From NCBI RefSeq assembly GCF_000732325.1, contig NZ_BBIW01000012.1, positions 1 to 64,000 on the forward strand: a DNA stretch of 64,000 bases, read 5' to 3'. Source of the stretch: Paenibacillus sp. TCA20. Its GTDB lineage: Bacteria > Bacillota > Bacilli > Paenibacillales > Paenibacillaceae. Below, piece by piece: positions 17,158 to 26,111 of this stretch. The notes under the pieces are model-generated. The model was not told the DNA's origin and made no database searches. It worked only from the letters and a program-made list of their open reading frames with translations. The position numbers were made by a program, and so were the translations under genes. Positions within the stretch are counted from its first letter, which is position 1, and every line of letters starts with the position of its first letter.

Positions 17158-18342
17158 ATGGATAACAACAAACCATCGCGTTTCGACAATGAGGAAGAGA
17201 AGCAGAATTCTTTGCAAGAAGAGAAAGAAATACAGCAAGGAAGTGAGCCTGCGACGGAATCGGAATCACAGCTGGAATTGCAATCTGAGGTACAGCCGGT
17301 AACAGAGGTGGAAACACAGCCGGAAGCAGCTACAGACCCAGAGATGCAGAAGGATCAGGCAGAGAACGAAGAGCAGCCAGCAGCCAAAGGAAAGAATAGT
17401 GTAGTCTGGATGGTGATATCGGGAGTTCTTGCAGCTGCACTGATTATTGTGCTTATATATCCTCCGTTTGGAGGCGGTAAGGAAGCTGTTGCATCTGTGA
17501 ATGGTACAGACATTTCCAAGGACGAGCTGTATAACGAGCTTGTGACACTTGGCGGACAAGCGACGTTGGAGAACATGATTACGATGGAGCTTGTCGATCA
17601 GGCAGCGACTGATGCTAACGTGACGGTTACAGAAGAGGACGTAAATGCCGAGCTTGAAACGTTGAAGACGCAATATGGCGGTGAAGAAGCATTTAACTCG
17701 GCACTTGCTCAATCTGGAATGACACTTGACGCTCTTAAGAAAAATATGGATCTTCAAGTGAAAATGCGTAAAATTCTAGAGCCGCAAACCGAAGTAACAG
17801 ATGAGCAGATCAGCACTTACTATGAGGAGAACAAGGCGTCCTTCGCTACACCAGAGCAAGTGAAAGCTTCTCATATTCTCGTTGAAACTAAAGAAGAAGC
17901 AGATGCGATCAAGAAAGAGCTGGATGGTGGAGCAGACTTTGCAACACTGGCAAAGGAGAAATCCACAGATACGGCTTCCGCAGCGAATGGCGGCGATCTC
18001 GGATTCTTTGGTGAAGCAGATATGGTAGAGCCATTCTCGAAAGCAGCTTTTTCCATGGAAATAAATGAAATTAGCGATCCAGTGAAGTCGGATTATGGTT
18101 ACCACATCATCATGAAAACAGATCATAAAGAAGCAACGAATCCAACACTGGAGGACAAAAAAGAAGAGATTCGCACAATATTGGTGGATCAACAAATCGG
18201 TGAGCTCAGCTCCACTTGGATGACGGATCTGCGTTCCAATGCCGAGATTTCAAATACACTTACGCCAGCAGAGGAAAGTACTGATGCGGCTACGGAGTCC
18301 ACTGATTCCACTGAAGATACAGGGGCAACAACAAACGAATAA
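17158..18342 (+). CDS. prsA: PrsA-like foldase, parvulin-type peptidyl-prolyl isomerase
   Basis: Starting at ATG 17158 (aaggGAG 11 nt upstream; ATG 17128 is an alternative) the protein has 394 residues. It has an acidic Q/E-rich cytoplasmic N terminus, a membrane anchor (VVWMVISGVLAAALIIVLIY), a SurA-N-like domain, a PPIC rotamase domain (VKASHILV...NGGDLGFFG...VKSDYGYHII) and a Thr/Ser/Glu tail. Unlike classical lipoprotein PrsA it is anchored by a transmembrane helix. It should help secreted proteins fold at the outer membrane face. A strong terminator follows directly. Confidence 0.85.
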   Translation: MDNNKPSRFDNEEEKQNSLQEEKEIQQGSEPATESESQLELQSEVQPVTEVETQPEAATDPEMQKDQAENEEQPAAKGKNSVVWMVISGVLAAALIIVLIYPPFGGGKEAVASVNGTDISKDELYNELVTLGGQATLENMITMELVDQAATDANVTVTEEDVNAELETLKTQYGGEEAFNSALAQSGMTLDALKKNMDLQVKMRKILEPQTEVTDEQISTYYEENKASFATPEQVKASHILVETKEEADAIKKELDGGADFATLAKEKSTDTASAANGGDLGFFGEADMVEPFSKAAFSMEINEISDPVKSDYGYHIIMKTDHKEATNPTLEDKKEEIRTILVDQQIGELSSTWMTDLRSNAEISNTLTPAEESTDAATESTDSTEDTGATTNE

Positions 18343-18370
18343 TCGGTAACGATAGGTTACATGAAAAAAT

Positions 18371-18420
18371 AAGCAGCCGATGCAATGAACTTCAGTTCAA
18401 TTGCATCTGGCTGCTTTTTT
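18371..18420 (+). terminator. Rho-independent terminator after the foldase gene
   Basis: agcagccgatgcaatgaac pairs with gttcaattgcatctggctgct (one-base bulges), followed by T6. Confidence 0.9.
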
Positions 18421-18558
18421 CTGCTCTAAAAAAGACATGGATACATAATAGGATACTGAAAAATTAAATATAAGTCTATTACTTTTTTTGAATATTATGT
18501 ATATTATTCATGCGACCGCGGCGCAGCAAATTTACCGATTGGAAGGAAGAGTTCTTAC

Positions 18559-19035
18559 ATGATTACGCTCAGAAAAATTACACTTGAAAACCGACGTGAA
18601 ATCTTCAATCTGGAGGTAACAGAGGATCAGCGCCGCTATGTAGCCTCCAACCTGTCTAGTGTGGCTTCGTGTTATGTGCTGGCTACGAATGGAGGGCATC
18701 CATTTCCTTTTGCCATTTACGCGGATGATCTGCCGGTTGGTTTTGTATTGATCACTTATCAGATGACGGGGTACGAGCTCCCGAGTATTGCAGAAGACAG
18801 CTACTGTATCCTGAGATTGATGATGGACACGCGTTACCAGAACCAAGGGTATGGCCGAGAAGCGATGAGACAAATCCTTGAGTTTATCCGTACCTGCCCG
18901 GCAGGACCAGCACGGTATTGCTGGATCTCTTATAAGGCGGAGAACACGGCAGCGAAAAAACTGTACGAAAGAGCAGGCTTCCGCGATAACGGTGAGGTCG
19001 TGGAAGGGGAACAGGTTACCGTATTGGAGCTCTAA
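18559..19035 (+). CDS. GNAT N-acetyltransferase (spermidine/spermine acetyltransferase-like)
   Basis: The 158-residue protein follows the BltD/PaiA-like GNAT pattern: MITLRKITLENRREIFNLEV, then the acetyl-CoA loop RYQNQGYGREAM and a late AAKKLYERAGFRDNGEV motif. Related enzymes acetylate polyamines. SD ggaagg precedes ATG 18559. It is followed 95 bp later by a VOC gene with its own SD. Confidence 0.85.
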   Translation: MITLRKITLENRREIFNLEVTEDQRRYVASNLSSVASCYVLATNGGHPFPFAIYADDLPVGFVLITYQMTGYELPSIAEDSYCILRLMMDTRYQNQGYGREAMRQILEFIRTCPAGPARYCWISYKAENTAAKKLYERAGFRDNGEVVEGEQVTVLEL

Positions 19036-19130
19036 CACGCATTATTGTTAAGTATATGGATTAGTGCTACTGCACACACTTTCTTCTACTTTGTTATAAT
19101 AAATTTCACCATGCTGTAGGAGGATACGAT

Positions 19131-19529
19131 ATGAAGCCGAAAATAAATATTATCACCTTGGCGGTAAACGATCTGGAACGGTCGATTGCTTTTTATAAAG
19201 AGGGATTGGGCTTGCCGACTGAGGGTCTGGAGGAAGGTGCCGACCACATTATATTTGATATGGAAGATGGGATCTCCTTAGTCTTATTCCTTCGTTCCGA
19301 ACTGGAGGAGCTTAATACTTCCAGCTCATTAGATCTTGGCTCCAAAGTCATATTGAGTCACACGGCGGAGAACAAGGAAGAAGTCGATTTCATACTACAA
19401 AGCGCAGTGGAATTTGGTGGAGAACTGCTGCCTCTTCAGCCGAAGGAATACGATTGGGGCTATTCAGGACACTTTAAAGATCTCGATGGACATATTTGGG
19501 AGATCGTAAGCTTTAATTTCTTGGAATGA
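19131..19529 (+). CDS. VOC family (glyoxalase/bleomycin-resistance-like) protein
   Basis: The 132-residue protein has the VOC fold: NIITLAVNDLERSIAFYKEG near the start, and G-H-F-K-D-L-D-G-H-I-W-E-I at the end, with the metal-ligand Glu. Members include lyoxalases, dioxygenases and antibiotic-binding proteins; the substrate cannot be assigned. SD aggagg precedes ATG 19131. Confidence 0.85.
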   Translation: MKPKINIITLAVNDLERSIAFYKEGLGLPTEGLEEGADHIIFDMEDGISLVLFLRSELEELNTSSSLDLGSKVILSHTAENKEEVDFILQSAVEFGGELLPLQPKEYDWGYSGHFKDLDGHIWEIVSFNFLE

Positions 19530-19635
19530 AACTGTAAGAGCTGTGCCTCAGTAACTTAAGGATATATTACAATACGGCTATTCTAGTCCTCTTTTAAATA
19601 TAGAGGACTAGAATTCGTGCAAAGGGAGGGTTTTA

Positions 19636-20073
19636 ATGATTAAAGTTTTTGGATATTCTGTGGTCTCTATTTTACTTATCATGTCATTAATTGGCTGCAA
19701 TGGGAGAACAACTGATGGGGCGGGCGAGTTGTTACTGACTAATGAAATCGATTCTAACTTGGACAAGGTCAATAGGATTGAAATAATATATAGTGATGGA
19801 AACGAAATTAAGATAGAGGATCCAAAAGATATTGAAAGAATAGCTAATTTCTTACGCTCTATTAAACTCAATCCTGTAAAAGAAAGCAATGTAGGTTACC
19901 TATATAGATTGAAAATCATTGAAAATGATAATAAAATTGAGTTAAATAACACAGTGAAAATTGACAACAAGTATTACTCTCCTATTGGAGATGAAATTAC
20001 GGAGCTTAATCGATTTATAATTAATAAGGGACGCGAAAAGTATCCAGATCTCTTGTCTGGAATAGATATATAG
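19636..20073 (+). CDS. Small lipoprotein with DUF5301-like domain
   Basis: The 145-residue protein has a lipoprotein signal with lipobox L-I-G-C21. The mature part (VNRIEIIYSDGNEIKIEDPK, I-x-N-F-L-R-S-I) resembles short Firmicute proteins of the DUF5301 type. It should be attached to the outer leaflet of the membrane. SD aaagggaggg precedes ATG 19636. Function unknown. Confidence 0.7.
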   Translation: MIKVFGYSVVSILLIMSLIGCNGRTTDGAGELLLTNEIDSNLDKVNRIEIIYSDGNEIKIEDPKDIERIANFLRSIKLNPVKESNVGYLYRLKIIENDNKIELNNTVKIDNKYYSPIGDEITELNRFIINKGREKYPDLLSGIDI

Positions 20074-20118
20074 TTAATTTAAAATAAAATGAAATACTAT
20101 CAGCGAGATCCTAGATAG

Positions 20119-20298
20119 CTAGTAATCAATAAAATTCTTTTAAACAGAACGAATGTTTGGGTATATTGCATTAAGACTGGTAAAGACGGCAAGTGTATTA
20201 AGGAAGCATTGTTGTTGCTTGAAGATAAAATCTTTATCAACTGGGAAGACAAATTAATCTTACTTTATTTGATCCTTTTATATGCAACGACTGAATAA
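20119..20298 (+). pseudogene. ORF without start codon, gene remnant
   Basis: The frame is open between stops and reads like protein (NRTNVWVYCIKTGKDGKCIK and on to YLILLYATTE), but it has no ATG, GTG or TTG and no SD. It is followed by a normal terminator, so it is probably the 3' end of a lost gene. I recognise no family. Confidence 0.35.
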
Positions 20299-20303
20299 AA
20301 AGT

Positions 20304-20335
20304 AGACCATCATTTATTTGATGGTCTTTTGTTTT
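20304..20335 (+). terminator. Rho-independent terminator
   Basis: agaccatc and gatggtct form an 8-bp stem around atttattt, followed by T-rich sequence. Confidence 0.75.
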
Positions 20336-20516
20336 GCAGTGTTCTTTTGGATACAAAACTAGGAAGCTTGGTTATGTAACGAGCGTAAACATCTTTGCTT
20401 TTTACATAATTTAGAGAATGATATCTAGGTAAGTTTCTAAGATCCTCTTCTGTAAATAGGTAAAGTTCACTTTTTAATTCATCAAAATTCTTATTGTCTG
20501 AACTAGCCAAAATCAA
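20310..20516 (-). pseudogene. C-terminal remnant of an unknown protein
   Basis: A 68-codon frame starts at TTG 20516 without SD, and its protein-like sequence (VHLILASSDNKNFDELKSEL) continues upstream of the TTG to a nearby stop. A further protein-like stretch in another frame (VEFRARGNSLSK) lies just before. This suggests a broken gene. From 20517 to 20672 nothing else is supported. Confidence 0.3.
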
Positions 20517-20672
20517 ATGAACTATTTGCTGAGCGAATTTCCTCGTGCACGAAATTCAACTACATAAGATAATGCGCGCTGAAATAGGTTTAATAATGAA
20601 TTTTGTCATTTGAGACAGTTTTACATGTTAGGAATTTTTATTCCAACTGTATTAATTCCAGTTATACCCCAT

Positions 20673-21755
20673 TTATCTCTTCTGAACGGTCTCACCGTAA
20701 ACAAGCTCGGGCTGATAGTACGTGCTGTCCGGCAAGTCTCTTTTGCCTTGTAATTTCCTAATGATCCAGTCGGCAGCATCGCGTCCCATCGTTTCCTGAG
20801 GGTGAGTCAGCGTCGTTAACTGGATGTTCGCATTCTTGGCGATATAGGAGTTGTCCTGACCGATGATGGATAACTCCTCCGGAATAGAGATCCCCAGCTG
20901 TCTGCACGCATGAACCACTTCAAGTCCGACCTCGTCGTTATAGCAGACGATAGCGGTAAGCACTTCTCTATTTACATCCAGGTATTCCTTCAGGTTGCTC
21001 GATAGCGTCTGCTTCGTCTCCGTATCAAAGGAAAAAACGAGCTCTGGATGAAAGCGTAATTTGGCTTCTCCAAGTGCTTTGATATAGCCCTTCATCCGAT
21101 ACTTTCCTTGCAAATCATCCATTTTGGAGATGAGTCCGATCTGAGTGTGTCCATTCGATATTAATTCTTTGGTCGCCAGATAGCTGGACTGCACGTCGTC
21201 AAGGCACAGAAAAGGGACATCAATCTCTTCGTAATAGGCATTAATCATAATAAAGGGGATGTCCTGTTCCTTAAATGACAGGTAATATGCAATATTCGGA
21301 TTGTACAGATTGCTCTTGGTAGGCTCAATGATCAGTCCGTCCACACCGTAGGAGAGCATCATCTCCAGCGCTTTTTTCTCCTGTGCCACATCATTGTTGG
21401 TGCTGGCCAGCAGGAGTGAATAATTGTCCTCATTCAGTCTGCTCTCAATCCCGCGAATGATAGAGGGGAAGATGTAGTCGGAGATATAGGTTGTGATGAC
21501 ACCGATCGTCTTTTTCGTAGAGCCCCCGCCTGTTCTCATCCGATACTGGTTGCTGACATAGGTTCCGGATCCTTTTTCACTCCGCAAAAAACCCTCGTTG
21601 GATAGCTCCAGGATCGCCTTTCGAACCGTTTGTCTGCTGACCTCATACATCGATTGCAGGGAAGATTCCGTAGGAATTTGTTCTCCTGCACCATAGTCTC
21701 CGGATAGTATTTTACTCTTTATATCATCAATAATGACTTGATACTTTGGTTTCAT
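20673..21755 (-). CDS. araR: Arabinose operon repressor AraR (GntR HTH + LacI-type sensor)
   Basis: The 360-residue protein joins an N-terminal GntR winged helix (KYQVIIDDIKSKILSGDYGA; SRQTVRKAILELSNEGFL) to a LacI-type sugar-binding domain (I-G-V-I-T-T-Y-I-S-D-Y-I-F-P, to the final TLTHPQETMGRDAADWI). This chimeric design is that of Bacillus AraR. It should repress the divergent araBDA operon, and probably itself, until arabinose binds. SD aaggag precedes ATG 21755. Three AraR-like sites lie in the 358-bp intergenic region. Confidence 0.92.
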   Translation of the reverse strand: MKPKYQVIIDDIKSKILSGDYGAGEQIPTESSLQSMYEVSRQTVRKAILELSNEGFLRSEKGSGTYVSNQYRMRTGGGSTKKTIGVITTYISDYIFPSIIRGIESRLNEDNYSLLLASTNNDVAQEKKALEMMLSYGVDGLIIEPTKSNLYNPNIAYYLSFKEQDIPFIMINAYYEEIDVPFLCLDDVQSSYLATKELISNGHTQIGLISKMDDLQGKYRMKGYIKALGEAKLRFHPELVFSFDTETKQTLSSNLKEYLDVNREVLTAIVCYNDEVGLEVVHACRQLGISIPEELSIIGQDNSYIAKNANIQLTTLTHPQETMGRDAADWIIRKLQGKRDLPDSTYYQPELVYGETVQKR

Positions 21756-21805
21756 GTAACTCCTTCTTCCATACTTGTTCGCTATGTTATTCGTTCATTT
21801 GGTAA

Positions 21806-21821
21806 ATTTGTATGTACAAAT
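21806..21821. promoter_or_regulatory. AraR operator near the araR start
   Basis: atttgtatgtacaaat is a near-perfect palindrome matching the AraR operator type (ATTTGTACGTACAAAT-like). It lies about 50 bp before araR and should mediate autoregulation. Confidence 0.75.
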
Positions 21822-21994
21822 TATAGCATGATTGTGAAATAAATAAAGAGACGGGTCTATTTCAGATGATTTTATGTTGTTTTTATGAAATACAGGAATG
21901 TTATATGTATAATTGTAAACTCATACCAGATGGCTGCTATGCAGAATTAATATGAAGATTTAAGAAATAAGGCACAAAAATATATTATGTCCAT

Positions 21995-22010
21995 ATTTGT
22001 ATGTATATAT
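21995..22010. promoter_or_regulatory. Degenerate AraR operator
   Basis: atttgtatgtatatat has one good half-site and one poor one, about 27 bp before the promoter-embedded operator. It might support cooperative binding. Confidence 0.5.
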
Positions 22011-22021
22011 AACTAATAATA

Positions 22022-22050
22022 TTGACAAATGTACGTACAAAAAATATACT
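22022..22050 (+). promoter_or_regulatory. araBDA promoter with embedded AraR operator
   Basis: -35 TTGACA (perfect), a 17-bp spacer and -10 TATACT. The operator acaaatgtacgtacaaaa occupies the -35 edge and the spacer, so AraR binding would block RNA polymerase. Confidence 0.85.
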
Positions 22051-22125
22051 ATACCTGTCAATTTAGAAAGCGCCTTCTTACAATGATTTTATTAATGAAG
22101 CGCTGCCAGAGAGGTGACCAAGGTA

Positions 22126-23730
22126 ATGTCGAGTCAAGTAAGCATCGAACAAGCGATTGCTAAGGGAGAAACGTCGCTTGGTATTGAGTTTGGATCCACA
22201 CGGATCAAAGCCGTTCTTATTGATGGGCGGTTTCAAACGATCGCTTCTGGAAGCTACGAGTGGGAGAATCAGCTGAAGGATGGTTTTTGGACGTACAGCC
22301 TGGATGACATTATTACAGGTCTGCAAGAGGCTTACCGCGAGATGAAGCAGGAGGTTGAACGGAATTACGGAATCACTCTCCAAACGGTCGGTTCGATCGG
22401 ATTCTCTGCGATGATGCACGGATATATGGCTTTTGACGATTCAGATAAACTGCTAGTCCCGTTCCGGACCTGGCGCAATGCAACAACAGGTACGGCGGCG
22501 AGAGCATTGACGGAACAATTCCAGTTCAACATTCCTGAACGCTGGAGCATTGCTCACCTCTATCAAGCGATATTAAATGAGGAAGAGCATGTACCTCAGA
22601 TTCGATTCGTAACGACATTGGCCGGATATATACACTGGCTGCTCACGGGAAACAAGGCGCTTGGCATCGGTGATGCGTCAGGCATGTTCCCCATCGATGA
22701 ATCTACGCAAAATTATAACGAATCCATGATCCAGCAGTTTAATGAGCTGGTTGCAGATAAAGGCTATCCGTGGAAAGTGAGCGACCTGCTGCCTAAGGTG
22801 TATTCTGCAGGCGAAGCAGCAGGCGTGCTGTCCGAAGCGGGTGCCAAGATATTGGACCCATCACTAGATTTACAGCCAGGCATAGCTCTGTGCCCGCCGG
22901 AAGGCGACGCGGGAACAGGGATGGTCGCGACGAACAGTGTAAGAAAGCGCACGGGGAATGTCTCGGTGGGCACATCTGTTTTTGCCATGATCGTCCTGGA
23001 GAAGGATCTGTCCAAGGTTTACCCGGAGATCGATATGGTTACGACGCCAAACGGCAGTCCAGTGGGTATGGTACATGCGAACAACTGCTCAAGTGACCTC
23101 AACGCATGGCTCGGATTGTTCCGTGAGTTCTCTGAAGCAGCCGGGCAAAAGGTGGATACAGAGAAGCTGTACAGCGTACTGCTGAACAAAGCACTGGAGG
23201 CGGATCCTGACGGCGGCGGATTGCTGAGCTACGGCTATTATTCCGGTGAAAATATTACAGGTCTTGAAGAGGGACGCCCGCTGTTCGTCCGTTCCCCGGA
23301 GAGCAAATTTAATCTCGCCAACTTCATGAGAGTTCACCTGTTTACTGCATTTGGCGCTCTAAAAATCGGGATGGACATCTTGACGAAGGAAGAGAATGTC
23401 GCGATTGACAGCATCCTGGCTCATGGCGGACTGTTCAAGACGCCGGTCGTCGGCCAGAAAATGATGGCAGCCGCACTTAACGTGCCTGTATCGGTTACAT
23501 CGACGGCCGGAGAAGGCGGAGCTTGGGGGATGGCAGTTCTCGCTTCATACCTCCTGAACAAGAACGGCGAAGAGAGCCTGGAAGATTTCCTTGATAAGAA
23601 AGTATTCAGCGATGTGGAAGAAGAAGAGATTCATCCGGATGAAGCGGATGTGAAGGGCTTTGAGGTCTTTATCGAGCGATACAAGAAGGGGCTTGTCATT
23701 GAGCAGGCCGCTGTGGACAATTTAGTGTGA
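22126..23730 (+). CDS. araB: FGGY-family ribulokinase
   Basis: ATG 22126 is preferred, with SD gaggtga 8 nt upstream; GTG 22114 overlaps that SD. The 534-residue protein is an FGGY kinase: N-terminal phosphate loop LGIEFGSTRIKAVLID, catalytic-domain motif ALCPPEGDAGTGM, and C-terminal TAGEGGAWGMAVLASYL. By context it phosphorylates L-ribulose made by AraA, giving the substrate of AraD. It differs in sequence style from the classical AraB and may be the alternative FGGY ribulokinase used in several Firmicutes. First gene of the operon; araD starts 16 bp later. Confidence 0.82.
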   Translation: MSSQVSIEQAIAKGETSLGIEFGSTRIKAVLIDGRFQTIASGSYEWENQLKDGFWTYSLDDIITGLQEAYREMKQEVERNYGITLQTVGSIGFSAMMHGYMAFDDSDKLLVPFRTWRNATTGTAARALTEQFQFNIPERWSIAHLYQAILNEEEHVPQIRFVTTLAGYIHWLLTGNKALGIGDASGMFPIDESTQNYNESMIQQFNELVADKGYPWKVSDLLPKVYSAGEAAGVLSEAGAKILDPSLDLQPGIALCPPEGDAGTGMVATNSVRKRTGNVSVGTSVFAMIVLEKDLSKVYPEIDMVTTPNGSPVGMVHANNCSSDLNAWLGLFREFSEAAGQKVDTEKLYSVLLNKALEADPDGGGLLSYGYYSGENITGLEEGRPLFVRSPESKFNLANFMRVHLFTAFGALKIGMDILTKEENVAIDSILAHGGLFKTPVVGQKMMAAALNVPVSVTSTAGEGGAWGMAVLASYLLNKNGEESLEDFLDKKVFSDVEEEEIHPDEADVKGFEVFIERYKKGLVIEQAAVDNLV

Positions 23731-23746
23731 AATAGGAGGGACCAAG

Positions 23747-24442
23747 GTGTTAGAACAACTGAAAGAAGAAGTGTTCCAGGCAAATCTCGATTTGCCGAAA
23801 CAAGGACTTATTAAATATACATGGGGTAATGTTAGTGCAATCGATCGGGAGAGCGGATTATTCGTCATCAAACCGAGCGGTGTCAGCTATGAGACGATGA
23901 AGGCCAGCGATATGGTCGTTGTGGATCTGGATGGCAATGTGGTTGAGGGAGAACTGAGACCTTCTTCTGATACACCGACACATGCCGTGCTATACAAGCA
24001 CTATGCAGAGATCGGCGGTATCGTACACACGCATTCCATGTGGGCAACGGTCTGGGCTCAGGCTGGACTTGATGTACCTGTGATGGGAACAACGCATGCG
24101 GATACATTCTACGGATCCATTCCATGTGCACGTTTCTTGACCCAGGAGGAAGTGGATCGTGGTTACGAGGCGGAGACAGGTCGTGTCATTATCGAAACCT
24201 TCGAGCAGCGTGGTATTGATATCATGTCAATCCCGGGTGTATTGCTCCAGGGACATGGACCTTTTACTTGGGGCAAGGATGCCAAGTCCGCGGTGATGAA
24301 CAGTGTCGTGCTGGAGGAAGTATCGAAGATGAATCTATTTGCGAGAGAATTAAACCGCTTCGCTCCAGAGCTGCCACAGCGTATTCTTGACAAGCACTAT
24401 TTGCGCAAGCACGGTAAAGACGCTTATTACGGACAGAAGTAA
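23747..24442 (+). CDS. araD: L-ribulose-5-phosphate 4-epimerase
   Basis: The 231-residue class II aldolase-fold enzyme has the standard length. Landmarks are LPKQGLIKYTWGNVSAIDRE, KPSGVSYE, and the zinc ligands in H-T-H-S-M-W-A-T and the late G-H-G-P-F-T-W-G motif. It converts L-ribulose 5-phosphate to D-xylulose 5-phosphate. SD aggaggg precedes GTG 23747. Second gene of araBDA. Confidence 0.93.
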   Translation: MLEQLKEEVFQANLDLPKQGLIKYTWGNVSAIDRESGLFVIKPSGVSYETMKASDMVVVDLDGNVVEGELRPSSDTPTHAVLYKHYAEIGGIVHTHSMWATVWAQAGLDVPVMGTTHADTFYGSIPCARFLTQEEVDRGYEAETGRVIIETFEQRGIDIMSIPGVLLQGHGPFTWGKDAKSAVMNSVVLEEVSKMNLFARELNRFAPELPQRILDKHYLRKHGKDAYYGQK

Positions 24443-24499
24443 AGCAGGGGGCAGAGCCCGATATTATAAAATACAACTTATAGAAAAGAGGATGAACAT

Positions 24500-25921
24500 A
24501 TGTCAGCAGCAGCAAAACAATTTTGGTTTGTCGTAGGTTCACAGCACTTGTATGGAGAAGAAGCTCTATCCGAAGTGAAGGCACATGCACAGGAAATGAC
24601 AGATGCGCTGAATAACAGCGGCGTATTGCCTTATCCACTTGTACTGCAGGATCTCGCAGTCAGTGCAGACAAAATTACAAGCATTATTAAGGAAGTCAAC
24701 TATCGTGACGAGGTTGCCGGCGTAATTACCTGGATGCATACGTTCTCACCTGCAAAAATGTGGATTCGTGGAACGAAGCTGCTGCAAAAGCCTTTGCTTC
24801 ACCTGGCTACACAATATAACGAGAGCATCCCTTGGGCAACTATTGACATGGACTTCATGAACTTGAACCAGGCAGCGCATGGTGACCGCGAGTATGGATT
24901 TATCAATGCACGGCTGAACAAACAAAATAAAATCGTAGTTGGCTACTGGGAGCGTCCGGAAGTGCAGCAGCAAATTGCAGATTGGATGGACGTCGCTGTT
25001 GCTTATAACGAGAGCTTCAACATCAGAGTAGCCCGCTTTGGCGATAACATGCGTAACGTTGGTGTTACGGAAGGGGATAAGGTAGAGGCTCAAATCCAAT
25101 TTGGATGGACAGTGGACTACTTTGGCATCGGCGACCTTGTTCAAGTGGTCAATGAGGTAACTGAAGAAGAAATCAATGATTTGTTTAGTGAATATGCGGA
25201 GCTGTACGAATTTGACTATGGTACTTACAGCAAGGAAGATTGGGAAGCCAGTGTCAAAGTCCAAGCCAGCTATGAGATTGCCCTTAAGCGTTTCCTCGAT
25301 CAAGGGGGATACAATGCCTTTACTTCGAACTTCGAGGATCTGCATGGCATGAAGCAGCTTCCGGGTCTTGCGGTACAGCGCCTGATGGCCCAAGGCTACG
25401 GCTTTGCGGGTGAAGGCGACTGGAAGACAGCTGCCCTGGATCGTCTGCTCAAAGTCATGAGCCATAACGAGTCAACCGGCTTTATGGAAGATTACACTTA
25501 TGAGCTCGCGGCAGGTCAGGAATCCATTCTTCAATCCCACATGCTTGAGGTAGATCCAACACTGGCGGTTAACAAGCCTAAAGTTGTCGTTTCTCCACTG
25601 GGTATCGGCGATCGCGAAGATCCAGCACGTCTTGTGTTCGATGGCAAGGCAGGAGAAGGGGTTGTCGTATCGATGGCTGACTTCGGCACACATTACAAGC
25701 TGCTCATTAACGAAGTATCTTTGTTCGAGCCAACAACGCCTGCGCCTAAGCTTCCTGTTGCCCGTGTGTTGTGGAATGTGAAGCCGAACTTCCAGGATGG
25801 CGTCAAAGCGTGGATTGAGAACGGCGGCGGTCACCATACCGTTGTATCCTTGAACCTCACCACCGATCAGATCATAACCTATGCGAAGCTTGTGAATTTG
25901 GACTATGTTGTTATTAAATAA
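24500..25921 (+). CDS. araA: L-arabinose isomerase
   Basis: The 473-residue protein begins QFWFVVGSQHLYGEEAL, as in all AraA, and shows the core W-M-H-T-F-S-P-A-K-M-W-I motif and the active-site region L-M-A-Q-G-Y-G-F-A-G-E-G-D-W-K. It isomerises arabinose to ribulose with Mn2+. It is slightly shorter than Bacillus AraA. SD aaaagagga lies before ATG 24500. Last gene of the operon, followed by a strong terminator; no arabinose transporter or arabinanase lies next to it. Confidence 0.95.
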   Translation: MSAAAKQFWFVVGSQHLYGEEALSEVKAHAQEMTDALNNSGVLPYPLVLQDLAVSADKITSIIKEVNYRDEVAGVITWMHTFSPAKMWIRGTKLLQKPLLHLATQYNESIPWATIDMDFMNLNQAAHGDREYGFINARLNKQNKIVVGYWERPEVQQQIADWMDVAVAYNESFNIRVARFGDNMRNVGVTEGDKVEAQIQFGWTVDYFGIGDLVQVVNEVTEEEINDLFSEYAELYEFDYGTYSKEDWEASVKVQASYEIALKRFLDQGGYNAFTSNFEDLHGMKQLPGLAVQRLMAQGYGFAGEGDWKTAALDRLLKVMSHNESTGFMEDYTYELAAGQESILQSHMLEVDPTLAVNKPKVVVSPLGIGDREDPARLVFDGKAGEGVVVSMADFGTHYKLLINEVSLFEPTTPAPKLPVARVLWNVKPNFQDGVKAWIENGGGHHTVVSLNLTTDQIITYAKLVNLDYVVIK

Positions 25922-25972
25922 GAAGCTTGCAATGATTAGCTAGATCTAATGATGCAAAATACCCAAATAGAA

Positions 25973-26009
25973 TTGAGGAATTGGCAGTATGCCGGTTCCT
26001 CTTTTTTTA
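25973..26009 (+). terminator. Terminator of the araBDA operon
   Basis: gaggaattggc pairs with gccggttcctc around agtat and is followed by T7. The ATG at 25989 lies inside this hairpin, so it cannot be a real start. Confidence 0.88.
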
Positions 26010-26111
26010 ATGAAAGAGCGGATTATAACAGGAATGGAACGAAACCTTTCATATCTGATAACCGTCTATATAACGAAGATGGGATATTATTCAATAAATG
26101 GAGCTGATAGA

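Noticed and set aside
25989..26111. N-terminal extension of the TIMP-like protein
   Set aside because: The ATG lies within the ara terminator hairpin; GTG 26112 directly before the signal peptide fits better.
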